From Armatimonadota bacterium (lineage in GTDB: Bacteria; Armatimonadota; Hebobacteria; GCA-020354555; CP070648), in NCBI GenBank assembly GCA_020354555.1, contig CP070648.1, forward strand, positions 3,924,988 through 3,963,839: DNA of 38,852 bases. Reading direction: 5' to 3'. This document shows, one piece after another, positions 17,162-24,109 of this stretch; positions within the stretch are counted from its first letter, which is position 1; each line of letters starts with the position of its first letter. Position numbers and translations under genes: made by a program. The notes under the pieces were generated by a model that was not told the DNA's origin, did no database searches, and was given only the letters and a program-made list of their open reading frames with translations.

Positions 17162-19123
17162 TCAGTACGCCCAGAACACGTAGGTCTTCGTCTTCAGCGC
17201 AATGCCGATCAGGCTCCATGCGCCTCCCGCCGCATGCTCCCCGAGGATGAGCCCGAGGAAGAAGGGCAGTGCCTGGCGGTACAGCCGCAGGCCGCCGTAG
17301 CGCAGCAGGAACAGCTTGATCACCCACGCGATGAACAAGGGCATCCACAGCAGGTTCATCGACCAGCTGCTCGACACGGCATACCCGACGGGGTGGAACG
17401 GCCACCAGATCCAGCGCATGCGGACGGTGAGGAGGAGTATCGAGAAGGCGATCCCGATGAGAGTCGCGGTTCCGGCGCCGGAACTCGGTTTTACGGGTTC
17501 TGTCAGCCAGGCGCCCAGCCGCTGCCACGGCTCCCGCCCAAACGCCGCCGCGGCAAGCCCGACGTTGGCGGTGCCCATGCCGTAGGCGTAGCCGATATGG
17601 ATCATGCCCCAGAAGGCGCAAATGATCCCGACCACGGCCGCTGCGACGAGCACTGCGAACATGCGCCGCTGGCCCAGGTTGCGCTGCTCCGCGATCTTGA
17701 ACGCCTCGAGTTGGTGCGGCATCGGGTGGCTGCGGTAGGCGCGGTTCATCCAGTAGTAGAGCGAGAACATCGTCACCGCGCGCGGCCCCAGCGCCTGACT
17801 GCCGAAGACGTTCGTGAGGATGACATCGGGACCGGCCGCGTGCAGGTCATGGGCCGGCGGGCCGAGTTCGGCGCGCATGCGCGTGATCGCCAGAGACAGC
17901 AGGAAGTAGATCGCGAAGAAAGCGCACGCTATCCACACCGGCATCCCGGCGTAGCGCGTGAAAGCGATGATCGCGACGAGCGCGAGGATGAGGCCCCACA
18001 CCGCCCAGCGATAGCCGATGGGCTCGCGCTCGTCCTCCAAGTCGGACGAACGGATGAACGCGCAGCGGAATACCCGCGCGAGGTACCGCCTTGCGACCCA
18101 CAGCGAGAAGAGAATCAGCCCGATATACCCGCCGAACGACTGCTCCGGGACGTACGGGAAGCGCGGATCACCCTCCCACGCCATCGCCAGGGTAGCGACC
18201 CTCTGCGCGTGCCAGAACCAGTAGAAGAACCAACACGAGAAGAGCAGGTCGAGGGGGAGCAGATAGCCGAGCCCGATGGCGAACGGATAGATCCCTCCGC
18301 GGGCGCCCTGCAGTGCGTACCACGGCCATCCCGTGAAGAAGCGCCCGACGTTAAGCGCGCGCACTTCGAACATCGGAATGGCCGGATAGAGAAAGCCGAG
18401 GCCGTTTATCGTATCGAGGCCGGCGGCCATGGCGAATGCGGCCCAAAAGAGCTTGCTGCGCCACAGATCGAAGCGCGGATCAGTGATGTCAAGCGGAATC
18501 TGGACAATCGGATACGAGAGCTTCTCGTGCTCGGTCCACTGCCGTCGCAGAATCGCGTTGATGCAGAGCATGGCGAGGATCAGGGTCAGGATGAACCCGC
18601 TCCACACCGCGACCGGCACGGCCCATGCAAGCAGGTGCGGGCGCGTATAGAGCGTCGAGTTGCCCTCGAAGAACCCGCGGAGGGCCGTTTCATCCTGAAC
18701 CACGAGGTACTTCGGGGTGAAGCGGGAGAACAGCTCCTCCCATCGGTTCTCGGGTGTCGCGTACCACGTGCTCCAGCCCATCGCGGGGACGAGGATTTGA
18801 AGCTGATCGTGTCCGGCGAGCGAGCACGCGATGGCGAGGATCACGTAGACCACGAGGAACTCGCTGTGCTGCAATGCCCAGGCGGGGCGCAGCTTGCTCA
18901 GCAGCCAATTGGCCGCCAGCATGACAAGTAAGGTGAAGACCACGTTGAAATAAAGCGCGATGCTGGTGGGATGTCCGGCGTACCAGACGATCTCCATCTG
19001 CTGCACCCAGTAGCAGTTCAGGGGTGCGAGCAGAAGGCCGATGACGACTGCGCGGAACGTGATTCCGCGGCCGGAGGCGCGCGCTGAATCGGCGCGCGCG
19101 CCACTCGGGGGAGCACTGGGCAT
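17162..19123 (-). CDS. Multi-pass membrane protein, DUF6785/DUF6784-like, copy 1
   Basis: 653 residues. I chose ATG 19123 because it places the conserved RGIT[AF]RAV block at nearly the same distance from the start as in the paralog; an ATG at 19198 is in frame but adds unrelated residues, and no clear Shine-Dalgarno supports either. Overall roughly four residues in five match the downstream copy. Shared features are the hydrophobic N-terminal pair of helices, TPENRWEELFSRF, QWTEHEKLSYPIVQIPLDIT and a C-terminal set of helices ending FWAY. Transcribed divergently from the aldolase gene at 19272, so the two may share regulation; function is inferred only from membrane topology. Confidence 0.75.
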   Translation of the reverse strand: MPSAPPSGARADSARASGRGITFRAVVIGLLLAPLNCYWVQQMEIVWYAGHPTSIALYFNVVFTLLVMLAANWLLSKLRPAWALQHSEFLVVYVILAIACSLAGHDQLQILVPAMGWSTWYATPENRWEELFSRFTPKYLVVQDETALRGFFEGNSTLYTRPHLLAWAVPVAVWSGFILTLILAMLCINAILRRQWTEHEKLSYPIVQIPLDITDPRFDLWRSKLFWAAFAMAAGLDTINGLGFLYPAIPMFEVRALNVGRFFTGWPWYALQGARGGIYPFAIGLGYLLPLDLLFSCWFFYWFWHAQRVATLAMAWEGDPRFPYVPEQSFGGYIGLILFSLWVARRYLARVFRCAFIRSSDLEDEREPIGYRWAVWGLILALVAIIAFTRYAGMPVWIACAFFAIYFLLSLAITRMRAELGPPAHDLHAAGPDVILTNVFGSQALGPRAVTMFSLYYWMNRAYRSHPMPHQLEAFKIAEQRNLGQRRMFAVLVAAAVVGIICAFWGMIHIGYAYGMGTANVGLAAAAFGREPWQRLGAWLTEPVKPSSGAGTATLIGIAFSILLLTVRMRWIWWPFHPVGYAVSSSWSMNLLWMPLFIAWVIKLFLLRYGGLRLYRQALPFFLGLILGEHAAGGAWSLIGIALKTKTYVFWAY

Positions 19124-19271
19124 GGGCCAGTTATTGTGTGCACCCCCGCGGATTCCCTTTCGTTGGCCGTCCGCAGCCCCAGAGCGCCCCTTCGCCAACG
19201 CAGTGAAGGAGAATCAGGGCTGACCTGCGAAACTGGAGGCGCAACACGCGACAAGCGCTTCGGAGGTGACC

Positions 19272-20174
19272 ATGCTTGATGTTTCCCATTTGGGCGGGAT
19301 TGTCCCGCCGCTGGTGACTCCACTCCACTCCGACGAATCGGTGGACGAGACCGGTCTGCGCCGTCTGGTGCAGCACGTGGTGCGCGGCGGCGTGCACGGC
19401 GTCTTCGCGATGGGTTCCACGGGGGAGTTCGCGGCTCTGGCCGATCACGAGCGGCGCCACGCGCTCGAGATAGTCGTGGACGAAGTAAAGGGGCAAGTGC
19501 CGGTGTTTGCCGGCATCGGCGATTCGAGCACGCGCCGGGCGCTGGCCCGAGTGGAGGAGGCGCAGCAAGTCGGCGTTGACGCGTTGGTGGCGATCCTGCC
19601 GTACTACCAGAGCGTCAACAACATGGACGAAGCGAAGGCGCATCTGGAGGCGATCGCGACGACCGCGTCCGTGCCCGTGATGCTCTACAATATTCCACAG
19701 CGGGTGGGGGCGGCGCTCGCGGTTGACGCCGTGTCGGATCTGCGCGACGTCGGCCAGATTGTGGGCATCAAGGACAGCTCGGAGGACTTCAGCCATTTCC
19801 AGGCGCTGTTGCGCTTGTCGAGCCCGGCGTTTCGCGTCTTTCAGGGCAGCGAACACCACGCGGCCGCGAGCCTGCTCATGGGCGCGCACGGCGCCGTGCT
19901 CGGCATCGCCAACCTGGCGCCCAAGGTGTGCGTGTCGCTGTACGAGGCCGCGCGCGACGGAAACGTCGAGGAGGTGCGCGAACTCCACCGCTCGCTCATG
20001 GACTTGAACCGCATCTACTGGTTCGAGGGCAGCTCGCCGATCGGCGGCCTGAAGGCGGCGTTGGAGATGATCGCGATCTGCCAGGCGTACCCCGCCCGCC
20101 CGATGACCCAGCCCGACACCCACGCCCGCTCCCGCATCGAGGCCGAGGTCAAGCGCTTCCGGGATCAGATGTAG
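19272..20174 (+). CDS. DapA/NanA-family class I aldolase (dihydrodipicolinate synthase family)
   Basis: 300 residues from ATG 19272, five bases after GGAGG (19262-19266); the GTG at 19266 would overlap that site. Family motifs: GGIVPPLVTPL near the start, GSTGEF (48-53, the pyruvate carboxylate-binding GxTGE loop), the catalytic Tyr in YNIP (Tyr139) and the Schiff-base Lys in GIKDSS (Lys167). Family members condense or cleave pyruvate with an aldehyde: DapA, N-acetylneuraminate lyase, 2-keto-3-deoxy sugar-acid aldolases. Beside an exported glycosidase and putative transporters a sugar-acid or sialate lyase role is attractive, but DapA itself is not excluded because the third specificity loop is not diagnostic by eye. 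Confidence 0.88.
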   Translation: MLDVSHLGGIVPPLVTPLHSDESVDETGLRRLVQHVVRGGVHGVFAMGSTGEFAALADHERRHALEIVVDEVKGQVPVFAGIGDSSTRRALARVEEAQQVGVDALVAILPYYQSVNNMDEAKAHLEAIATTASVPVMLYNIPQRVGAALAVDAVSDLRDVGQIVGIKDSSEDFSHFQALLRLSSPAFRVFQGSEHHAAASLLMGAHGAVLGIANLAPKVCVSLYEAARDGNVEEVRELHRSLMDLNRIYWFEGSSPIGGLKAALEMIAICQAYPARPMTQPDTHARSRIEAEVKRFRDQM

Positions 20175-20227
20175 GCGGGAACGAACTCACCTGGCATAGC
20201 CGCGGACAGGCGCGGATGCGCGCAGAA

Positions 20228-20255
20228 CGAAGGGCACGGCACGCCGTGCCCTTCG
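20228..20255 (+). terminator. 12-bp stem-loop after the aldolase gene
   Basis: Arms CGAAGGGCACGG (20228-20239) and CCGTGCCCTTCG (20244-20255) pair perfectly around a CACG loop, 53 bases after the aldolase stop. No U-tract follows, so it is a terminator-like hairpin or mRNA-end stabiliser rather than a classical intrinsic terminator. The rest of 20175-20420 shows nothing recognisable. Confidence 0.5.
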
Positions 20256-20420
20256 GCTGGCCGCTCACAGCGGGCGTGAAAGGGCGCCGCCGTAACAAAG
20301 AGGCCGGGAATGTGCCACCGCGAGCATGCGCGAAACCCGCCCAGCGGGCCTTGCGCGCAGAAGGCGCCTACACCTGCAGGACCAGTTAGGCCGGCAATGC
20401 CCCAGAATGCCCGCCTCGTG

Positions 20421-21386
20421 TCACGAAGCCTCGGTCACTTTCGAGGAGTTGACAACGCGGAAGTACGCGAAGCCACGCTTCAGGAGCTCGCGCTTGGGGT
20501 CGTCAAGAAGGTTCGCGCAGCCGGGAAACGCTTTGAGAAAGGATTTGATGGCCAGCGCAAGGTAGCCGACACAGACCGATATTGGAGCATCGATCTGGCT
20601 GCCAATGGCGATCCAGTCAAAGGCCCGGAACCCCACCACTTGGTCCAGCACGTGAGGCGCGGTGTGGACGTAGCTCGAGAAGTGCCTGCGAAGCGCATCA
20701 TACCTCGGACCCGATGCTCCCGCCTGCTCGGCTCTCTTCGTGAGCGTGGTAGCGAATCCCGCATCGTGGCGGCTACTGCCGCCAAGGTACCGGCCCGTCT
20801 TCCTGTGGAATAGGCCTTCGCCCTCAAGCCACTTCTTCTGGTTACTGCTCGATAGGCCTTGGAAATACCGGTTGCGCCTCAACGCATCCTGGCAGTACAC
20901 CAACTGCTTCGGGATAAGCTCCCTCTTCATCTGAGCGAACAGCGCGAGGTGCTTTTCACGCGGAATCGCAGACCAGTCATTGGGCACCGGCGGTCTTGGC
21001 GATCTTGATGCGTCCAAGGATCTTGCCGTGTCCTCTCGCTCGCGCAGATAGTGCAGCACGGCAATTAGCGTTCGGAACTCCCGTTCATCCTCGGCTATCT
21101 GGTCGTCCGCGAAGTAATGCAGATTCACCGCTGCCTCCATCAGTACTCTGGTGAGGGCTGCAGTTGCGGAGGGATTCCATTCGCGGTGGCTCTATTCAGG
21201 GTACAGGCAGCTCTTCGGGTGGATTCTGACTACAGCCTCGGCGACGAGCCAAGCGCTCTTGAAGGCTGCCACTACTTGCTGCCGATGAGGGCATTCCAGC
21301 TCACGATGATCTACTCTGCGTAGACACGCGAATGCCAAGGCGATCAGGTGTTCCAAGTCAGACAACGGATCGTCCTTAGATGTCAC
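20421..21386 (-). pseudogene. DUF5677-like protein gene interrupted by an in-frame TAG
   Basis: One reading frame of 322 codons runs from GTG 21386 (GGAG nine bases upstream) to the stop at 20421, broken only by TAG at 21192-21194 (codon 65). Before it is a helical segment ending RIHPKSCLYPE; after it the frame resumes SHREWNPSATAALTRVLMEAAVNLHYF, which reads like the conserved helix of DUF5677 proteins (RslLEaaINLhY), and later SSYVHTAPHVLDQV. The second part could still be translated from ATG 21140 (239 residues), but that start lies inside the conserved helix, so I call it a nonsense-mutated gene. TAG is an ordinary stop in neighbouring genes. The GC content looks lower than the flanks, which suggests acquired DNA. 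The family function is unknown to me. Confidence 0.65.
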
Positions 21387-21598
21387 CGGAGTGAGCTCCG
21401 TCGCACGGAAAGCAGTCGGAAACAGTCTACTCGTCAGAGGCCCGTCAACACGGCCGCTTGGTGAAACAAGATAGCTGATAGATGACGATGAGGTGAGGAC
21501 TGTGCGGCGCCCGGGATGCTTCCCTTGGCCCCAAGCATGGAAGCTGCTAGTGGCCTCTTTACCCTCCCCTGTGACCTCACTCCGCCGCTTTGCGGCGC

Positions 21599-21622
21599 TG
21601 GCGGAGAGAGTGGGATTCGAAT
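21599..21622 (-). repeat. 24-bp copy of the tRNA-Ser 3' end (att-like), distal copy
   Basis: These 24 bases equal 21947-21970, which is the tRNA-Ser gene from the T-loop (TTCGAA) through the acceptor strand, the encoded CCA and one more base. Upstream of the T-loop the match stops and no T-stem can form, so this is a tRNA fragment, not a second tRNA. Such a duplication of a tRNA 3' end is what integration at a tRNA gene leaves behind. Confidence 0.85.
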
Positions 21623-21660
21623 GCGCCTCCGGCGCACAAGCCCACGTAGTGGGCGCAGCT

Positions 21661-21927
21661 TTACCCGCCGGAGGCGGGCCACGAGGCCCTTTCCAGCTCG
21701 TCGAGCCATTCGCGCCCCTCGCCGCTCTTCAAGTACTTCTCGCGCGCCCGCGCGGCCGCGTGGTCACTGAACCGCTCTGTGTGCAGCACGCAGCAATCGC
21801 GCAGGAGCTGACCCGCTTTCGAGTACGCAGCGCGGTGTTCCCGCAGCCGCCGCTCCAGGTTGTTGGTGATGCCGACGTAGCGCTTGCCGTTGCGCCGCGA
21901 CCTGAGCACATAGAGCGTAACTGCCAT
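21661..21927 (-). CDS. Small GIY-YIG nuclease family protein
   Basis: 88 residues, start ATG 21927. The GIY-YIG fold is clear: LYV (5-7, the GIY strand), RYVGI (16-20, the YIG strand), LERRLREH (24-31, with Arg27 and His31 of the active site) and REKYLKSGEGREWL (62-75, with the presumed metal-binding Glu63). It is a single-domain member, like the YhbQ/UvrC-N-type stand-alone nucleases. It begins 20 bases after the CCA of tRNA-Ser on the same strand with no visible Shine-Dalgarno, so it is probably expressed from the tRNA transcript. A copy of the tRNA 3' end lies 38 bases past its stop, so the gene is bracketed by direct repeats and may be, or may have been, a mobile or homing unit. Its DNA target is unknown. 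Confidence 0.9.
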   Translation of the reverse strand: MAVTLYVLRSRRNGKRYVGITNNLERRLREHRAAYSKAGQLLRDCCVLHTERFSDHAAARAREKYLKSGEGREWLDELERASWPASGG

Positions 21928-21947
21928 GGGCTAACACTGAATCGGAC

Positions 21948-22041
21948 TGGCGGAGAGAGTGGGATTCGAACCCACGAGGGAGCTTGTGGCCCCCTACGCG
22001 ATTTCCAGTCGCGCCCCTTCGGCCAACTCGGGCATCTCTCC
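21948..22041 (-). tRNA. tRNA-Ser(GGA)
   Basis: Minus-strand gene with acceptor GGAGAGA (22041-22035) pairing TCTCTCC (21958-21952), discriminator G and an encoded CCA (21950-21948). The anticodon loop is ACTGGAAAT with anticodon GGA, reading UCC and UCU serine codons. A long variable arm (GGGGGCCACAAGCTCCC) is typical of tRNA-Ser, and the T-arm is GTGGGTTCGAATCCCAC. It is directly followed by the GIY-YIG gene. Confidence 0.96.
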
Positions 22042-22063
22042 GCCGATCACAGCGGCAGTATAT

Positions 22064-22085
22064 GGCGCAAATAGGCATTTGCGCC
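22064..22085. repeat. Perfect inverted repeat in the tRNA-Ser leader
   Basis: GGCGCAAAT (22064-22072), loop AGGC, ATTTGCGCC (22077-22085). The hairpin lies in the transcribed leader just inside the predicted start, between promoter and tRNA. It could guide 5' processing, bind a regulator or act as attenuator; sequence alone does not decide. Confidence 0.55.
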
Positions 22086-22094
22086 AGCGCCCAG

Positions 22095-22124
22095 AGTATA
22101 TCACCGCCCCACGCCCCCGGTCAA
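22095..22124 (-). promoter_or_regulatory. Promoter of tRNA-Ser
   Basis: Minus strand: -35 TTGACC (22124-22119), 18-base spacer, -10 TATACT (22100-22095); transcription would begin near 22088, leaving about 47 leader bases before the tRNA. A second TATACT at 22062-22057 lacks a matching -35. Confidence 0.6.
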
Positions 22125-22249
22125 GGAAACCCGCCGCGGCGCGGCACGGCGGGCTTCTCCATGCCGACGGTCGCGTTACGCCTTACCCCGCCAAGCGGCG
22201 CGCGCAACGGGCATGCCGATATTTCCTACAAAATTTGTCCAGAAACTCC

Positions 22250-22277
22250 TTGACACGCGGTTAAAATGGACTAAAAT
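22250..22277 (+). promoter_or_regulatory. Promoter of the rrf2-cooS operon
   Basis: TTGACA (22250-22255, perfect -35), 16-base spacer, TAAAAT (22272-22277, 5/6). Transcription would start near 22284, leaving a leader of about 135 bases before the Rrf2 ATG. An 11-bp palindrome ACAAA-A-TTTGT (22228-22238) lies just upstream of the -35. Confidence 0.7.
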
Positions 22278-22281
22278 AGTC
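22269..22281. promoter_or_regulatory. Type-1 IscR-like operator over the -10
   Basis: GACTAAAATAGTC is a perfect inverted repeat (GACTA, AAA, TAGTC) and fits every position of the core GACTRWWWYAGTC of the E. coli IscR type-1 consensus; the outer arms match about half. It overlaps the -10, so the Rrf2 protein encoded next probably represses its own operon through it. Confidence 0.65.
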
Positions 22282-22418
22282 AATAATACGTACGTCGAGG
22301 TTTGTGAAGCTGGGAGCGAACCGTGGGCTTCGGCGGCAAGGTGTAGGGTCTCGTGCGGACAAGCGTGCGGCGTCAGCGGCCCTCCGCCAATGCCGAGCAG
22401 TCCAGAGGAGCACTTGTG

Positions 22419-22880
22419 ATGGATATCATTCGGCGCAAGACGGACTACGGCTTGCGCGCGCTGGTGGCCCTGGCGACGGCCGATGGCCCGATGCGCGCGG
22501 AAGAGTTGGCAGAACGCGAGGATGTGCCGATCGCCTTCCTGCACAAGGCGCTGAGGGACCTCGCGAACGCAGGCATTGTCGAGGGGCAGCGCGGCCCGGC
22601 CGGGGGCTACACGTTGGCGCGGCGCGCGGACAAGATCACGATGTTGGAGGCGGTGGAGGCGATGCAGGGGCCGGTTGCGGTGAGCCGCTGCTTGCTCGGC
22701 GATGACGCCTGCTCGCGGCAGAGGACGTGCGGGCTGCGTCGGGCGTGGCAAGAAGTGCAGCGCAACATCGCCTCTTTCCTGAGCGGGATCACGGTGGATG
22801 ATCTCGTGCAGGCTCTGGGTCGGACGGCGCGTCCGCGCAGGCGAAAGAGGGTCGCCGCTGCGGCCCGCGCGGCCGCATGA
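22419..22880 (+). CDS. Rrf2-family Fe-S transcriptional regulator (IscR/NsrR-like)
   Basis: 153 residues from ATG 22419, eight bases after AGAGGAG. Residues 1-75 form the winged helix-turn-helix of Rrf2 proteins: DYGLRALVALA, VPIAFLHKALRDLANAGIV (recognition helix), then the wing RGPAGGYTLAR. Three cysteines, C91, C98 and C104, sit in the loop that holds a [2Fe-2S] or [4Fe-4S] cluster in IscR and NsrR. IscR's fourth ligand His107 is absent (Arg107), while Asp9 is placed like the Asp8 ligand of Streptomyces NsrR, so an NO- or oxygen-sensing cluster is plausible. It heads the operon with the ferredoxin and CODH-family genes. The basic Ala/Arg tail (about 135-153) is unusual. Confidence 0.9.
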   Translation: MDIIRRKTDYGLRALVALATADGPMRAEELAEREDVPIAFLHKALRDLANAGIVEGQRGPAGGYTLARRADKITMLEAVEAMQGPVAVSRCLLGDDACSRQRTCGLRRAWQEVQRNIASFLSGITVDDLVQALGRTARPRRRKRVAAAARAAA

Positions 22881-22913
22881 CGGCGCACACATCAGACGAG
22901 GAGGAGGGACGAA

Positions 22914-23690
22914 ATGGCTGGCAGAGGCGCGAGACAGATCATCCGTATAGATGAGGAGAAGTGCAACGGTTGCGGCCAATGCGTCACGGCCTGCGCGGAG
23001 GGCGCGCTGGCCATCGTTGACGGCAAGGCGCGCGTGGTCAATGACAGTTTCTGCGACGGCCTCGGCGCGTGCATTGGGGAATGCCCGCAGGGCGCGCTGA
23101 GCATCGAGATGCGCGTGGCCGATGAATTCGACGCGGCGGCGGTGGAGCACCATCAGGCACGGATCCGCCAGGCCGAGGCGGAGCACCCGGCGCCGTCACC
23201 GGAGCCGCTCGCCTGCGGCTGCCCGGGGTCTATGGCCGAAACCATTCAAACGCACGAGTCCGCTCGGCCGGGCGCTTGTGCCGCGCCCACATCGCAGCTC
23301 GGCAACTGGCCGGTGCAGATCCATCTGCTGCCGATCGAGGCGCCATTCTACCGGGGAGCGCATCTCCTGCTCGCCGCCGACTGCGTGCCGTTCGCCTATG
23401 CCGGCTTCCACCAGGAGTTGCTGAGCGGCCGCACGCTTGCGGTCGGCTGCCCCAAGCTCGACGACCCGCTGTTCTACGTCGAGAAGCTGGGAAACATCCT
23501 GCGCAGCAACGACATTCGCAGTCTGACCGTGGCCCACATGGAGGTGCCGTGCTGCTTCGGGCTGGAGCGCGTCGCCGCGCAAGCTGTCGAGAGATCGGGC
23601 AAGGATATTCCCGTCGAGGTCGTAATTGTCGGGCGCGACGGCACGATTAAGTCGGCGATTGACGAGGACGCTACCTGCCCGCACGGATAG
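22914..23690 (+). CDS. Dicluster 4Fe-4S ferredoxin-like protein with extra Cys domain
   Basis: 258 residues from ATG 22914 behind GAGGAGGG. Residues 10-65 are a two-cluster ferredoxin: CNGCGQCVTAC (17-27) with a Cys further on, and the variant CDGLGACIGECP (47-58), where the second motif has Gly-Leu in place of the usual xxC spacing. After a linker with CGCPGS comes a globular domain (SQLGNWPVQIHLLPIEAPFY, then LLLAADCVPFAYAGFH, VGCPKLDDPLFYVEKL and MEVPCCFGL) with four or five more cysteines. I recall this architecture near hybrid-cluster protein (hcp) genes in anaerobes, but that is memory, not a search. It probably donates electrons to the CODH-family protein encoded downstream. Confidence 0.85.
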   Translation: MAGRGARQIIRIDEEKCNGCGQCVTACAEGALAIVDGKARVVNDSFCDGLGACIGECPQGALSIEMRVADEFDAAAVEHHQARIRQAEAEHPAPSPEPLACGCPGSMAETIQTHESARPGACAAPTSQLGNWPVQIHLLPIEAPFYRGAHLLLAADCVPFAYAGFHQELLSGRTLAVGCPKLDDPLFYVEKLGNILRSNDIRSLTVAHMEVPCCFGLERVAAQAVERSGKDIPVEVVIVGRDGTIKSAIDEDATCPHG

Positions 23691-23770
23691 GAATCACATT
23701 TCAAACGTATCACCGCCGCCCCGGTCGTGCCGGTATCCCGGGGCGACGAGAACGTCACGAGGCAAATGGG

Positions 23771-24040
23771 ATGTTTGACAAGTGTCCTGGCGCCAAGCAG
23801 TTCACACAGCCGACGCCTGAGTTCTACCCGTGCCCGTGGTGCAGCGCGGAGGTTGAGATCTGGACCGACGAGATGGAGGCGAAGTGCCCGGAGTGCTCGC
23901 GCGTCGTCACTCGCGACCGCATCCAGGGGTGTATTGATCACTGCGAGATGGCCCGCGAGTGCTTGGGCGCGGAGCGCTACGAGCGCCTAGTGCGTCAGCG
24001 CCGCGAGGCCGGCGCCGCCGATCAGATAAGCGGCCAATAG
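23771..24040 (+). CDS. Small Cys-rich zinc-ribbon-like protein
   Basis: 89 residues from ATG 23771. Two CxxC pairs, CPWC (21-24) and CPEC (39-42), form a probable zinc ribbon, and a third block CIDHCEMARECLG (54-66) adds three cysteines; the rest is charged. I do not recognise a named family. It lies between the ferredoxin-like gene (80 bases upstream) and the CODH-family gene (69 bases downstream), so it is likely part of the operon. A role in metal-cluster supply or in regulation is a guess. Confidence 0.7.
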   Translation: MFDKCPGAKQFTQPTPEFYPCPWCSAEVEIWTDEMEAKCPECSRVVTRDRIQGCIDHCEMARECLGAERYERLVRQRREAGAADQISGQ

Positions 24041-24109
24041 CCGCGCGTTATCACATGAGTTGACCGCCCCGCGCCAAAGCGGGCGGCATAGGCAAACGGG
24101 AGGTGCCCG

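Larger units (their letters stand above)
15127..19123 (-). repeat. Tandem gene duplication (two DUF6785-like copies, period about 2035 bp)
   Basis: The two genes align end to end with an offset of 2035 bases (stop 15127 versus 17162). DNA identity at the 3' ends is about 90 percent by eye, with some long runs unchanged. Length differs by one codon and differences are unevenly spread, being concentrated outside two identical protein blocks, which suggests gene conversion after an old duplication. Confidence 0.8.

Noticed and set aside
17006-18931. 641-codon plus-strand open frame opposite the DUF6785-like gene
   Set aside because: No recognisable domain, low-complexity Glu/Arg/Pro composition, and the minus strand encodes clear membrane helices.
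21192-21194. TAG as a recoded sense codon (pyrrolysine or readthrough)
   Set aside because: TAG ends the isocitrate dehydrogenase, glycosidase and aldolase genes normally; no recoding signal seen.
21599-21660. Second tRNA-Ser gene
   Set aside because: Only the T-loop to 3' end matches; no T-stem, anticodon arm or D-arm can be formed.
21434-21709. 91-codon minus-strand frame covering the tRNA fragment
   Set aside because: It merely translates the tRNA 3' fragment and flanks; GIY-YIG occupies the right frame beside it.
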